Below are positions 43,301-49,977 of a DNA stretch of 64,000 nt, piece by piece. Numbering within the stretch: position 1 is the stretch's first letter; every line of letters begins with the position of its first letter. The notes beneath the pieces are model-generated. The model was not told where the DNA came from and did not search any database. It saw only the letters and a list, made by a program, of their open reading frames with translations. Origin of the DNA: Pseudomonas tremae (GTDB taxonomy: Bacteria > Pseudomonadota > Gammaproteobacteria > Pseudomonadales > Pseudomonadaceae); assembly GCF_001401155.1 (NCBI RefSeq), contig NZ_LJRO01000387.1:1-64000 (forward strand). Direction: 5' to 3'. The translations under genes were made by a program, and so were the position numbers.

Positions 43301-44401
43301 CCGTCACTGATAACCGGCCTGCTTGCCGAACAGCACGCCACCCTCGATAGCCTGCGCTGGCTGCTGCCGACTGGCGAAGCCATGCCGCCTGAACTGGCCA
43401 GCCAGTGGCTGCAACGCTACCCGGCTATCGGGCTGGTGAACGCCTATGGCCCGGCTGAATGTTCCGACGACGTGGCGTTCTTCCGCGTTGACGCAGACTC
43501 CACACGCAGCGCGTACCTGCCGATCGGTTCGCCGACCGACAACAATCGCCTGTACCTGCTCGACGACGCGCTGGACCTTGTGCCGCTGGGCGCAGTGGGC
43601 GAGTTGTGCGTCGCCGGGGTTGGGGTCGGTCGCGGTTATGTCGCTGATCCATCGCGTACGGTGCCGGTTTTCGTACCGCATCCGTTCGGTGCGCCGGGCG
43701 AGCGTCTGTACCGCACCGGTGATCTTGCGCGGCGGCGCAAGGACGGCGTGCTGGAGTACGTCGGTCGGGTCGATCATCAGGTGAAGATTCGTGGCTATCG
43801 GATCGAGCTGGGCGAAATCGAAACCCATCTGCTGGAGCATCCGGCAATCCGCGAATCTGTAGTGCTGGACGTCGACGGCCCGCTGGGCAAAGTGCTGGCG
43901 GCCTATCTGGTGCCAAGCGCTGCGACGCAGGATCACGATGCGTTGCGAGACACGCTGAAAAGCCACCTCAAGGCCAGCCTGCCGGACTACATGGTGCCCG
44001 CGCATCTGGTGATTCTGGAGACTATGCCTCTGACGCCGAACGGCAAGCTCGACCGCAAGGCCCTACCTGCGCCGGACGTCAGCCAGGCGCAGCAGGAATA
44101 CCTCGCACCACAGACCGAGATGGAGCAGCAACTGGCGACCATCTGGGCTGATGTGCTCAAGGTCGAGCGCGTGGGTATTACCGACAACTTCTTTGAGCTG
44201 GGCGGGCATTCACTGTTGGCCACGCAAGTGGTCACCCGTGCGCAGAAGCTGCTGCAACGTAACGTGCCATTGCGGGCGATGTTCGAATTCAACACCGTTC
44301 AGGCGTTGGCCGAGCATCTTGAAAGCCTTGGCGGGGCGCAGGTCGACGAGCAGAAATTCGACCGCCTGGCGGACTTGATGGCGGAACTGGAAGGGTTCTG
44401 A
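31391..44401 (+). CDS. pvdL: Pyoverdine chromophore NRPS PvdL
   Basis: A 4336-residue NRPS with no thioesterase. Order: acyl-CoA ligase (1 to ~580, YTSGSTALPKG near 172), carrier (LLGGNSIVATQ ~611), C1 (from ~684, HHIIADG ~811), A1 (YTSGSTGQPKG ~1283), carrier (~1668), C2 (from ~1735, HHIVTEG ~1864), A2 (YTSGSTGKPKG ~2343), carrier (LGGDSIL ~2739), epimerase (HWNQSL ~2810, HHLVVDG ~2918), C3 of DCL type (YPLTPMQEGML ~3261), A3 (FTSGSTGLPKG ~3880), carrier (~4270). This equals PvdL, which acylates Glu and adds D-Tyr and Dab to make the chromophore precursor. A3 has FDISVWQ and a later VLESVPS, consistent with the Dab code DIWELT. The acyl chain is removed later in the periplasm. Confidence 0.96.
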   Translation: MDAFELPDTLAQALQRRALQTPDRLALRFLTDEKSQGLVLTYRDLDLRARTIAAALQRQAEPGDRAVLLFHSGPDYVAAFFGCLYAGVIAVPAYPPESNRRHHQERLLSIIADAEPRLVLTASDVQPALLQMEELAAADAPPLLCVDTLDSASADGWQGPQLHADDIAFLQYTSGSTALPKGVQVTHGNLVANELLIRHGFGIDVNPDDVIVSWLPLYHDMGLIGGLLQPIFSGVPCVLMAPAYFLTRPLRWLEAISEYGGTISGGPDFAYQLCSARVSDSALERLDLSRWRVAYSGSEPIREDSLNAFAEKFASCGFTPDSFMASYGLAEATLYVAGGKRGKGIPSLHLDAQALARNVAELGDGQPVMSCGTGQPGHGVLIADPVTLHVLAENSIGEVWASGPSIAHGYWRNPEASAKAFVQHEGQTWLRTGDLGFQRHGELYITGRLKDMLIVRGHNLYPQDIEKVIEREVDVLRKGRIAAFAVHQDGSEGIGIAAEISRSVQKILSPEALIKIIRQTVAEAFQEAPSVVALLNPGALPKTSSGKLQRSACRTRLADGSLDSYAVFPAIDTTLQHRTSRTGSDLQAQIASVWCEQLQCEQVSADDHFFLLGGNSIVATQVVARLRETLGIDLNLRLLFEAPTLAAFAAQIEALQIAGSQGRSQAQNAIARLPGNEHLPQSLAQNRLWFLWQLDPQSSAYNIPGGLHLRGELDINALRSSFQRLIERHESLRTRFYEHDGTALQRIDTPDEFHIDTLDISDLAGEERQARALAIREEQARLPFDLQNGPLLRVTLLQLDEEDHQLLVTLHHIIADGWSLNVLIDEFSSLYASAVQGQTLKLAPLPLRYADYGQWQREWLAQGEAERQSAYWKQQLGDEQPTLTLNTDHPRSLRQQHSASRYSLRLSVELSAAVRNTAQAWQSTSFMLLLAGFQALLHRYSGQTDIRIGVPGANRPRHETQGLIGFFINTLVLRAQLDPRLPFSTLLSQTRQAALDAQAHQDVPFEQLVEAFPQAREHGLFQVMFNHQQRDLGALRRLPGLLAEELPWHSREAKFDLQLHSEEDRNGRLNLSFDYADELFERDTIVRLAQHYVRLLTQVSQQAQVALGDVQLLSTDEQAEQARWSAAPCIPAHVWLPELLERQALHTPERMALVWEGGSLDFASLHAQANRLAHYLRDKGVGPDVRVAIAAERSPQLLIGLLAILKAGGAYVPLDPDYPIDRLAYMLEDSGVELLLTQSHLLGDLPSAEGVCTVAMDMLHLDNWPASTAGLHLHGDNLAYVIYTSGSTGQPKGVGNTHAALAERLQWMQATYALDETDVLMQKAPISFDVSVWECFWPLITGSRLLLAGPGEHRDPHRIAQLVNEYGVTTLHFVPPLLQLFIDEPLTQQCSSLRRLFSGGEALPSELRNRVLEQLPNVQLHNRYGPTETAINVTHWQCQLADGLRSPIGRPLGNVLCRVLDSELNPLPRGVAGELCIGGIGLARGYLNRPGLTAERFIADPLGQPGERLYRTGDLVRRAADGALEYLGRLDQQVKLRGFRVEPQEIEARLLAQPSVGHAAVLVRETAAGPQLIGYYTAEAGQDVQAERIKSALALELPDYMVPAQLVRLDSMPLSPSGKLDRRALPEPQWQTREHVEAQTDLQKQIAGIWRQVLGVPRVGLRDDFFELGGHSLLATQIISRVRQACDIDLPLRALFEASELGAFAEQVQGIQQSGARSSLQPIARVDRSQSLPLSYSQQRMWFLWQMEPDSPAYNVGGMARLNGVFDIERFEAALQALIMRHETLRTTFPSINGVACQKVAEQTGLSVQWQDYSALPADVRQQRIQALADSEAHKPFNLETGPLLRACLVRAAELEHYFVLTLHHIVTEGWAMDIFARELGLLYEAFLDGKPSPLEPLAVQYLDYSVWQRQWMEAGERQRQLDYWTAQLGNEHPLLELPTDRPRPPVQSHQGELYRFDLNPELAAKVRAFNARNGLTLFMTMTATLAVLLYRYSGQNDLRIGAPVANRIRPESEGLIGAFLNTQVLRVQLDGQMSVAQLFEQVRHTVIEGQSHQDLPFDHLVEALQPPRSAAYNPLFQVMCNVQRWEFQQSRELAGMTVDYLVNDARATKFDLNLEVTELDHRLGCCLTYSTDLFDEPRITQMAEHWLNLLQALLVDPQQRLSELPLLQDAERQQLLDSLGVEAGEQRLDQCIHSLFAEQAQLRPQAAALTFAGETLSYAELNARANQLAGMLRQRGVGPQVRVGLALPRSLDMVVGLLAILKAGGAYVPLDPEYPLERLHYMIEDSGVGLLLSDRALFAALGELPAGVARWCLEDDQPLLASFSSDELPFISLPQHQAYLIYTSGSTGKPKGVVVSHGEIAMHCQAVIRRFDMQPDDCELHFYSINFDAATERLLVPLLSGARVVLRAQGQWDAEEICTLIRQQQVNILGFTPSYGSQLAQWLATQGQTLPVRMCITGGEALTGEHLQRIRAVFQPELLFNAYGPTETVVMPLASLAPQQLEEGEASVPIGRIVGARVAYILDADLALVPQGASGELYIGGAGLAQGYHQRPGMTAERFVADPFASNGGRLYRTGDLVRQRADGLVEYLGRIDHQVKIRGFRIELGEIESRLLEHESIREAVVLALDTPSGKQLAAYLVSEVAGQGDEQQAQLRESLKAHLKAQLPDYMVPTHLMLLASMPLTANGKLDRRALPAPDPELNRQHYIAPASELEQQLAAIWCAVLNVEKVGVNDNFFELGGDSILSIQVVSRARQVGIHFSPRDLFQHQTVQTLAAVATASELIQAEQGLLEGASALTPIQHWFFETPIPERQHWNQSLVLEPVSALDPGILEQALRVVLEQHDALRLSFTEQNGKWQAEHRAVTAETLLIQARVADMAECAALYADTQRSLDLQNGPLLRALLVDGAQGQQRLLMVIHHLVVDGVSWRVLLDDLQTAYRQLSDVTPVRFAAKTSAFRDWAARLQAYAGNESLREELHVWQRQLGGPATNLPCHNSQGGQQNRHAQTVSVRLDAERTRQLLQQAPGAYRTQVNDLLLTALAQVICRWSGQPSTLIQLEGHGRETLFDDIDLTRTVGWFTSAYPLRLTPALAVDAAPGDSIKAIKEQLRQVPHKGLGYGVLRYLADSASKAAMQALPVAPITFNYLGQFDQSFASDALFRPLEESAGAAHDPHAPLPNELSIDSQVYGGELLLRWTFSAERYQPAAIEALAQAYLAQLQSLIAHCLSDSSGGLTPSDFPLADLDQAQLDALPVAASHIEDVYPLTPMQEGMLLHTLLEPGTGLYYMQDRYRINSALDPERFAQAWQAVIARHEALRASFCWDIGETMLQVIHKPGSTPIDYLDWRDVPADQQEPRLQALLKSEREAGFDLLNQPPFHLRLIRVDEARYWFMMSNHHILIDAWCRSLLMNDFFDIYTALGEGREAQLTPAPRYRDYIGWLQRRGLAQARDWWQHNLRGFERPTPIPSDRPFLREHAGDSGGMVVGDCYTRLDERDGAKLRKLAQQHQLTVNTFAQAAWALTLRRMSGDRDVVFGVTVAGRPVELPQMQRTVGLFINTIALRVGMPGDEQRCSVRQWLSQLLDSNMQLREYEYLPLVTIQENSELPKGQPLFDSLFVFENAPVEVSVLDRAQSLNATSDSGRTHTNYPLTAVCYPGDDLGLHLSYDQRYFDESTVQNMLGEFKRLLLALIEGFHGDMAGLALVSEQERTFLIEGCNQSDHAYPLDKSYVELFEAQVEAHPERIAVSCLDRQLGYAELNIASNRLGHALIEAGVSFDQPVALLAERGPALLGMIIGSFKAGAGYLPLDPALPNVRLSGIIAQSRTPVLVCSANCLQQGRALLDALPESDRPQLRVWEDVQQSESAQHNPGRYSAPDNLAYVIFTSGSTGLPKGVMVEQRGMLNNQLSKVPYLSLSDHDVIAQTASQSFDISVWQFLAAPLFGARVDIVPNDIARDPQALLAHVQAQRISVLESVPSLITGLLAEQHATLDSLRWLLPTGEAMPPELASQWLQRYPAIGLVNAYGPAECSDDVAFFRVDADSTRSAYLPIGSPTDNNRLYLLDDALDLVPLGAVGELCVAGVGVGRGYVADPSRTVPVFVPHPFGAPGERLYRTGDLARRRKDGVLEYVGRVDHQVKIRGYRIELGEIETHLLEHPAIRESVVLDVDGPLGKVLAAYLVPSAATQDHDALRDTLKSHLKASLPDYMVPAHLVILETMPLTPNGKLDRKALPAPDVSQAQQEYLAPQTEMEQQLATIWADVLKVERVGITDNFFELGGHSLLATQVVTRAQKLLQRNVPLRAMFEFNTVQALAEHLESLGGAQVDEQKFDRLADLMAELEGF

Positions 44402-44453
44402 TCGGCCTCTGGTCGGAGCGCTGGCGCTGCGGATAAAAAACTCGTCACTGGGT

Positions 44454-44478
44454 GTAAATCCACAGCTCGCTGGTGCGT
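44454..44478 (+). promoter_or_regulatory. PvdS promoter of pvdH
   Basis: GTAAAT at 44454-44459, 16 bases, CGT at 44476-44478. This is a perfect match to the iron-starvation box and the best one in the window. Confidence 0.9.
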
Positions 44479-44564
44479 TTTCAAGGGAAGGAATAAACAC
44501 CGGAATCAGCATGGCCAATCGTCGTGCCTCAGGTCATTCACGCAGCGTATTGAGGGTTGTACAG

Positions 44565-45977
44565 ATGTCAGTCGCTACCAGGTTTATCGACGATCAGTTG
44601 ACTCGGACTACTCCGGCAGCGGCTGAAACACTCTATCAGTTCGACGAATCACCATTGCTGGCCCGGCAGAGTCGCCAGGAGTCCAATGCGCGCAGCTACC
44701 CACGGCGTATTCCGCTGGCGCTCAAGCGCGCCAAGGGCATTCACGTCGAGGACGTTGAAGGCCGGCGCTTCATCGACTGCCTGGCGGGCGCGGGCACGCT
44801 GGCGCTCGGGCATAACCACCCGGTGATTATCGAAGCGATCCAGCAGGTTATCGCCGACGAGCTGCCGCTGCACACCCTGGACCTTACTACGCCGGTCAAG
44901 GACCGGTTCGTTCAGGACCTGTTCGGCCTGTTGCCGCCAGCGTTGGCCGACGACGCGAAGATTCAGTTCTGCGGCCCGACCGGTACCGATGCGGTGGAAG
45001 CTGCGCTGAAACTGGTACGCACAGCTACTGGACGCAGTACGGTGCTGTCGTTTCAGGGCGGTTATCACGGCATGAGCCAGGGCGCATTGAGCCTGATGGG
45101 CAGCCTGGGGCCGAAAAAGCCGCTCGGTGCCTTGCTCAGTATGGGCGTGCAGTTTCTGCCCTATCCCTACGATTACCGCTGCCCGTTCGGGCTTGGCGGC
45201 GAACAGGGCGTGCGTGCCAACCTGCACTATCTGGAGAATCTGCTGAACGACCCGGAAGCCGGCGTGCAACTGCCAGCAGCGGTTATTCTTGAAGTGGTGC
45301 AGGGCGAGGGCGGTGTGATTCCTGCTGATCTCGACTGGTTGCGCGGCGTGCGGCGGATCACCGAGAAGGCCGGTGTGGCGCTGATTGTCGATGAAATCCA
45401 GAGCGGTTTTGCCCGCACCGGCAAGATGTTTGCCTTTGAGCACGCCGGGATCATCCCGGACGTGGTAGTCATGTCCAAAGCCATCGGCGGCAGCCTGCCG
45501 TTGGCGGTGGTGGTCTATCGTTCATGGCTCGACACCTGGCTGCCGGGCGCCCATGCCGGAACCTTCCGCGGCAATCAGATGGCAATGGCTACCGGTTCGG
45601 CAGTAATGCGCTATCTTCAGGAACACAATATTTGCAAACACGCGACAGCCATGGGCGCTCGTTTGTCGGAGCATTTGCGAGCGTTGCAGCGCGATTTTCC
45701 GCAGTTGGGCGATATTCGTGGTCGCGGGCTGATGCTCGGCGTCGAACTGGTCGATCCGGCCGGTGCGCGAGATGCGCAGGGGCACCCGCCGGTATTTGCC
45801 CGTCTGGCCCCGCTGATCCAGCGTGAATGCCTCAAGCGCGGGCTGATTCTAGAGCTGGGTGGTCGACATGGCAGCGTGGTGCGCTTCCTGCCACCGCTGG
45901 TGATCACTGCCGAGCAGGTCGACGAAGTGGCTGAAATTTTCGGTCGCGCACTCAACGCCTCTGTTGCACAGCTTTAA
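44565..45977 (+). CDS. pvdH: Diaminobutyrate-2-oxoglutarate aminotransferase PvdH
   Basis: A 470-residue class III PLP aminotransferase that makes L-2,4-diaminobutyrate from aspartate semialdehyde, supplying the Dab used by PvdL. Seen: GRRFIDCLAGAGTLALGHNHP, CGPTGTDAVEAALKL, FQGGYHGMSQGALSLMG, the Asp-binding LIVDEIQSGFARTG and the PLP lysine K305 in SKAIGGSLPL. ATG 44565 gives the length of characterised PvdH and follows GAGGGTTG; an in-frame ATG at 44511 would add 18 residues. A perfect PvdS promoter lies upstream. Confidence 0.95.
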   Translation: MSVATRFIDDQLTRTTPAAAETLYQFDESPLLARQSRQESNARSYPRRIPLALKRAKGIHVEDVEGRRFIDCLAGAGTLALGHNHPVIIEAIQQVIADELPLHTLDLTTPVKDRFVQDLFGLLPPALADDAKIQFCGPTGTDAVEAALKLVRTATGRSTVLSFQGGYHGMSQGALSLMGSLGPKKPLGALLSMGVQFLPYPYDYRCPFGLGGEQGVRANLHYLENLLNDPEAGVQLPAAVILEVVQGEGGVIPADLDWLRGVRRITEKAGVALIVDEIQSGFARTGKMFAFEHAGIIPDVVVMSKAIGGSLPLAVVVYRSWLDTWLPGAHAGTFRGNQMAMATGSAVMRYLQEHNICKHATAMGARLSEHLRALQRDFPQLGDIRGRGLMLGVELVDPAGARDAQGHPPVFARLAPLIQRECLKRGLILELGGRHGSVVRFLPPLVITAEQVDEVAEIFGRALNASVAQL

Positions 45978-45998
45978 TTTTTTGACGTAGTGATACGT
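45974..45998 (+). promoter_or_regulatory. PvdS-type promoter before the MbtH gene
   Basis: TTAATT-N16-CGT at 45974-45979 and 45996-45998. The same -35 variant and spacing occur before the hydroxylase gene. It overlaps the pvdH stop codon. Confidence 0.55.
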
Positions 45999-46058
45999 TC
46001 AATCCCTATAGCTGCCATGAATTGGCACGGCAGCACTGAACACACACGGAGAGCAGCA

Positions 46059-46277
46059 ATGACTTCAGTATTCGATCGGGAAGACATCGTCTTTCAAGTG
46101 GTGGTCAACCACGAAGAACAGTATTCGATCTGGCCCGACTACAAAGCCATTCCTAACGGCTGGCGCACAGTTGGCAAAAGCGGCTTCAAAAAAGAATGCC
46201 TGGCCTACATCGAAGAAGTCTGGACCGACATGCGCCCCCTGAGTCTGCGCCAGAAAATGGAAGCGCAGACGGCGTAG
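46059..46277 (+). CDS. MbtH-like NRPS accessory protein
   Basis: A 72-residue MbtH-like protein, which binds and activates NRPS adenylation domains. Family signatures are visible: FQVVVNHEEQYSIWPDYKAIPNGWRTVG (SxWP and NGW motifs) and ECLAYIEEVWTDMRPLSLR. ATG 46059 follows CGGAGAG. It lies between pvdH and the convergent fpv operon and should serve PvdL and the side-chain NRPSs. Confidence 0.96.
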   Translation: MTSVFDREDIVFQVVVNHEEQYSIWPDYKAIPNGWRTVGKSGFKKECLAYIEEVWTDMRPLSLRQKMEAQTA

Positions 46278-46318
46278 CCCACTGAGTAAGCTGCATGGCT
46301 GTCTTGCCTGCTGATGCT

Positions 46319-46392
46319 CTTGTTCGCGAAGACGGCGGTACATTCACGGTGGATTTATCGTCTGAAATATAGACTTCGCGAACAAGTTCGCG
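46319..46392. repeat. Large inverted repeat between mbtH-like gene and fpvF
   Basis: CTTGTTCGCGAAG (46319-46331) is the exact reverse complement of CTTCGCGAACAAG (46374-46386), 42 bases apart. A second overlapping dyad, CGCGAAC-AA-GTTCGCG, lies at 46377-46392. This looks like a REP/extragenic palindrome and may end transcription from both sides. Confidence 0.75.
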
Positions 46393-46431
46393 CCTAGGTC
46401 CTTCGGGCTGAGGCCTGACGCCTTTGCCGCA

Positions 46432-47349
46432 TCACTCTCTGCCAGCCAGCACCTTGATAATCCCCTGAATATCCACCTGCAACTCCGCCAGCGGGTCAGC
46501 GCCATCGATCCCCAGTACCAACAGCTTGCTGCCAGCCGCCTCGATTGCAGCCTGTACCGGCTCTGGCGGTTGACGATGATCAAGCACCAGCGCCACGTCA
46601 TTGTCCTTTAAGGTCGCGCTCAGCTTGTTCAATGCCTCGGGCGTCCACTGTTCGTCTGTCAGCACCTGGCTGTCGATCAGTTCCAGATTCAGCCCGCTGA
46701 TCAAATAGCCAAAGCGGTCCGACAAACTCACCACGCTCAAGTTGTCGGCACCGGCCAGCGCTGCTTCGCTGCTGGCGCTGAGCTTGAGCAACTGTTGCTT
46801 GAACGCCGCCAGGTTGGCTTCGATCTTCGGTTTGGCTGCCGGTACCAGGCGCACCAGATCCGCAGCCAGCACATCCGCCATCCGTCCCATGTTGTTGCTT
46901 GCCAGCCATGGCTGACTGTTCAGACCGTCAGTGCCCTGGCCCGGCTGAACGGCAATGCCCGGCAAGCTGCCGTCCACTGGACGCGCCGCGTCAATTTCGA
47001 CAATGCGGATATTGCTGCGGCGGGCATTAGGGTAAAGAGGGTCGTCGGCCCAGATCGAACGCAAGCCGATCACCGCATCGGCGTTGTTCGCCAGCCCGCG
47101 CAATGCATCGGCCCCACGCCCGGTGAAATATGCGGTCTGACGCGAGCCGGGCAGGTTGGCGGCAGCAGCGCGCTCCAGCACCACGCCGCTGTCCTTGAGC
47201 AGCATCTCGCCCAGCCCATAGGTGATCGGCAGGCTGGCCAGCACACGCACGGGCTGCGAGCTGTCGGTTTTGGCGTCGGCGGCATACAGACTGTTGGCGA
47301 ACAGACCGGTCATGGCCAGTGCCAGGGTCAAGGTACGTAGAGTAGGCAT
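46432..47349 (-). CDS. fpvF: Periplasmic metal-binding protein, FpvF-like
   Basis: A 305-residue cluster 9 (ZnuA/TroA-like) solute-binding protein with a Sec signal (MPTLRTLTLALAMTGLFANSLYAADA). It has the family's helical-backbone pattern (ADAVIGLRSIWADDPLYP and LSVVSLSDRFGYLISGLNLELIDS), but lacks the His-rich loop of zinc binders. In P. aeruginosa the operon fpvCDEF ends with a second binding protein, FpvF, that works with FpvC on ferripyoverdine in the periplasm. It is the last gene of the minus-strand operon, adjacent to the permease gene without a gap. Confidence 0.85.
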   Translation of the reverse strand: MPTLRTLTLALAMTGLFANSLYAADAKTDSSQPVRVLASLPITYGLGEMLLKDSGVVLERAAAANLPGSRQTAYFTGRGADALRGLANNADAVIGLRSIWADDPLYPNARRSNIRIVEIDAARPVDGSLPGIAVQPGQGTDGLNSQPWLASNNMGRMADVLAADLVRLVPAAKPKIEANLAAFKQQLLKLSASSEAALAGADNLSVVSLSDRFGYLISGLNLELIDSQVLTDEQWTPEALNKLSATLKDNDVALVLDHRQPPEPVQAAIEAAGSKLLVLGIDGADPLAELQVDIQGIIKVLAGRE

Positions 47350-48249
47350 TTATCCAATATTCCCTTTCAGACTCGGCAGGGTGCCGCGAGCGATGGCGGC
47401 CAGGGCGAAGGCAGCGCCGGCCACCAGAATGATCGCTGCGCCGGACGGCACAGGCAGGTCGAAGACGATTGGCAGCAGGATGCCGCACAGGGTACTGACG
47501 GTCGCTATAGCCACTGAAATCCAGAAAAAGCCTTTCAGCGACTGGCTCAACAGGCGTGCCGCTGCCGCTGGAATCACCAGCAACGCACCGACCAGAATCG
47601 CGCCGATGACTTTCACGGCGGCAACGGTGATCAAAGTGACCAGAATCACGAACAGGTAATCCAGGGTCTTCACTGCTACACCGCGAACGGCGGCCAGTTG
47701 CGGGTTGAAACTGGCCAGCATGATGCGGTTGTAAAGCGGCAGGCTCAGGCCCATCACCAGTGAACCGACGATCAGCAGCACCAGCAGGTCATTGCCGTTG
47801 ACGGTCAGTACCGAGCCGAACAGCACGTTTTCCAGAATGTGCACGTTGATCTTGCCGGCCAGCACCAGCAGCAGGCTTGCGCCGAGAGCCAGCGATACCG
47901 AGAGGAACACGCCGATCAGCGTGTCCGGTGCCAGCCCGGTACGGTTGCGCAGGTAGTTAAGGACGATGCCGAACAGCAGGCAGTAACCGAACAGCGCGCC
48001 ATACGGCCCTGTGTACGGCTCGCCAAGCAGAATGCCGATGGCTACGCCGGTCAGCGCCGCATGGCCCACTGCTTCGGAGAAAAACGCAAAGCGCTTGACC
48101 ACCACCAGTGTGCCCAGGCCTCCGAGCACCGGGCCGATCAACAGCCCGGCGAGCAGAGCATTGACCACAAACCCGTAAGCCAGCGCCTCGGGCAGATAAC
48201 CGGATGAGGCGAGGCCCTGAATGAACAGGCGAAACGTTTCGTAATCCAT
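47350..48249 (-). CDS. fpvE: ABC permease FpvE-like
   Basis: A 299-residue ABC-3 family (ZnuB-type) membrane permease with about eight TM helices, including the conserved VLGGLGTLVVVKRFAFFSEAVGHAALTGVAIG near the N-terminus and AVKVIGAILVGALLVIPAAAARLLSQSL in the second half. It would carry iron released from pyoverdine across the inner membrane. Its start overlaps the stop of the ATPase gene by one base (TAATG). Confidence 0.92.
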   Translation of the reverse strand: MDYETFRLFIQGLASSGYLPEALAYGFVVNALLAGLLIGPVLGGLGTLVVVKRFAFFSEAVGHAALTGVAIGILLGEPYTGPYGALFGYCLLFGIVLNYLRNRTGLAPDTLIGVFLSVSLALGASLLLVLAGKINVHILENVLFGSVLTVNGNDLLVLLIVGSLVMGLSLPLYNRIMLASFNPQLAAVRGVAVKTLDYLFVILVTLITVAAVKVIGAILVGALLVIPAAAARLLSQSLKGFFWISVAIATVSTLCGILLPIVFDLPVPSGAAIILVAGAAFALAAIARGTLPSLKGNIG

Positions 48250-49013
48250 TAGGCGGCGCTCCCGTCAACGGTATCCGCAGCGCGAGGATAAGCAGAAAAC
48301 AACGTCAGCAGCCGCTCTGGCGTCAGCGCCGTGGCGGCAGGCTCGTCGAACAGCACCCGGCGATTGAGCCCGGTCACCTGATCCGCCAGACGCCGTACCG
48401 CATCCAGATCATGCTCGATCCACAGCACGGTGATGCCGCTGCGACGCCAGTCAAGCAACAGGCGCTCGAAGACTTGAATTCCGGCTTCATCGAGTGCCGA
48501 CATCGGCTCATCAAGCACCAGCAATTGCGGCGCAGGAATCAACCCCTGTGCCAACAGTACCCGCTGCCGCTCGCCACCGGACAGCGCGCCCATGCGCCGT
48601 TTGCGTTTGTCCTGCAGGCCGACCCGTTCCAGCGCTTCGCCAATCGCCTCTGCGTAGTGCTTCGACAAACCCAGAAACGCCGGACGTCGCTGACACATGG
48701 CTGCCATGAAATCATCCACGGTCATGGGCAGGCCGCGGTCGAACTCCAGTGCCTGTGGCACGTAACCGATCAGGCCCGGTGCGGCAGGCCATTGCAGGCT
48801 CAGTTGGCCCTGATGTGGCGTCTGCCCGAGCAGGGTCTTGATCAGCGAGCTTTTGCCGCCGCCGTTCGGCCCGACCAGCGCGTGTACACTGCCAGCGCGC
48901 ACGTTGAAATGCACCCGGTCGAGAATCGTCGTGCGTCCAAGCGTCAGGCTCACCTGATTGAATTCGATGCCGGGGCCCTGGCTGACGATGTCGAGGTTCT
49001 GCGCAATAGTCAT
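48249..49013 (-). CDS. fpvD: ABC ATPase FpvD-like
   Basis: A 254-residue ABC ATPase. Walker A GPNGGGKSS, signature LSGGERQRVLLAQGL and Walker B LLVLDEPMSALDEAG are all intact, with a switch His in WIEHDLD. It is most like ATPases of metal-type (cluster 9) transporters and should power the FpvE permease. It overlaps the upstream binding-protein gene by 4 bases. Confidence 0.93.
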   Translation of the reverse strand: MTIAQNLDIVSQGPGIEFNQVSLTLGRTTILDRVHFNVRAGSVHALVGPNGGGKSSLIKTLLGQTPHQGQLSLQWPAAPGLIGYVPQALEFDRGLPMTVDDFMAAMCQRRPAFLGLSKHYAEAIGEALERVGLQDKRKRRMGALSGGERQRVLLAQGLIPAPQLLVLDEPMSALDEAGIQVFERLLLDWRRSGITVLWIEHDLDAVRRLADQVTGLNRRVLFDEPAATALTPERLLTLFSAYPRAADTVDGSAA

Positions 49014-49942
49014 GTGCCAGACTCCTGAATCGCCCGCACCACGGTGTCGAGGTTGCCGGCCATTTCCTTCTCGTACTTGTCGGCGGTGTATTCGCCATAG
49101 GAAATGTGCGACAGCGGGTACAGCTTGACCCCTGATTCGCGCTGAATGGTATCCACATAGGTGGAAGGGAAATCCATTTCCGAGAAGATCACTTTCACAT
49201 CCAGTTCGCGCAGTTGGTCGATGGTCTTTTTCAACTGGCTCGGGCTGGGTTCGATGCCATGCGCAGGTTCTACCACCGCCGTCACTTCCAGGCCGAATTC
49301 ACGCAGCAGGTAGTCGTAGGCGGCGTGCACTGTGGCCACGCGCAGGTCGGCGTTGGGGGCTTTGGTCAGCTTTGCGAGGGCGTCGGCACGCATCTGCCGC
49401 AGGCGCTTGCCATAGGCGCGGGCGTTGGCGGTGTAGGTTTTGGCGTTGTCCGGGTCAAGCTTGCCAAGCTCGCGGGCAATGTTGTTGACCTGAGCGATGG
49501 ACGCACTGATCGACAGAAACGTATGCGGGTTGACCACTTTGCCTGCACCTCTTGCCGCCACGCCGGTAGCAGCCAGCAACGGCACGTCGGCGTTGGCCTC
49601 AATGGTCTTGATGTTCGGCGTTTCACTGGCAGCGATCATGCGGTCGGCAAAATCGTCATGGCCGACGCCGTTGAGCACTATCACGTCCAGCGAACCGATA
49701 CGCTTGATGTCCTCGGCGCGCGGCTCGTAGGCGTGCGGGTTGAAACCGGCCGGGATCAGCGGCACGACTTCGGCCTTGTCACCGACGATATTGCTCACGT
49801 AGCTATAATAAGGGTGCAGGGTGATGCCGATGCGCAGGCGTTTTGCCGGGTCGGCGGCATAGCCGGACGGTGCCAGCAGGGCGGCGAACAGGCCCACCAG
49901 CAGGCCGCGCAGCAAGGGGCGGCGTTTGAATGAAATAGGCAT
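49010..49942 (-). CDS. fpvC: Periplasmic metal-binding protein, FpvC-like
   Basis: A 310-residue ZnuA-type solute-binding protein with a signal peptide after the Arg-rich start (MPISFKRRPLLRGLLVGLFAALLAPSGYA). Family segments are RIGITLHPYYSYVSNIVGDKAEVVPLIPAGFNPHAYEPRAEDIKRI, VNPHTFLSISASI and VVEPAHGIEPSPSQLKKTID. Metal-ligand-type histidines are present. It matches FpvC, the iron-binding partner in ferripyoverdine dissociation. ATG 49942 was chosen; a TTG at 49963 would add seven residues. Confidence 0.88.
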   Translation of the reverse strand: MPISFKRRPLLRGLLVGLFAALLAPSGYAADPAKRLRIGITLHPYYSYVSNIVGDKAEVVPLIPAGFNPHAYEPRAEDIKRIGSLDVIVLNGVGHDDFADRMIAASETPNIKTIEANADVPLLAATGVAARGAGKVVNPHTFLSISASIAQVNNIARELGKLDPDNAKTYTANARAYGKRLRQMRADALAKLTKAPNADLRVATVHAAYDYLLREFGLEVTAVVEPAHGIEPSPSQLKKTIDQLRELDVKVIFSEMDFPSTYVDTIQRESGVKLYPLSHISYGEYTADKYEKEMAGNLDTVVRAIQESGT

Positions 49943-49977
49943 GGGCAAGCGATCTTCTTTCAAATGAATGCGGAGTT

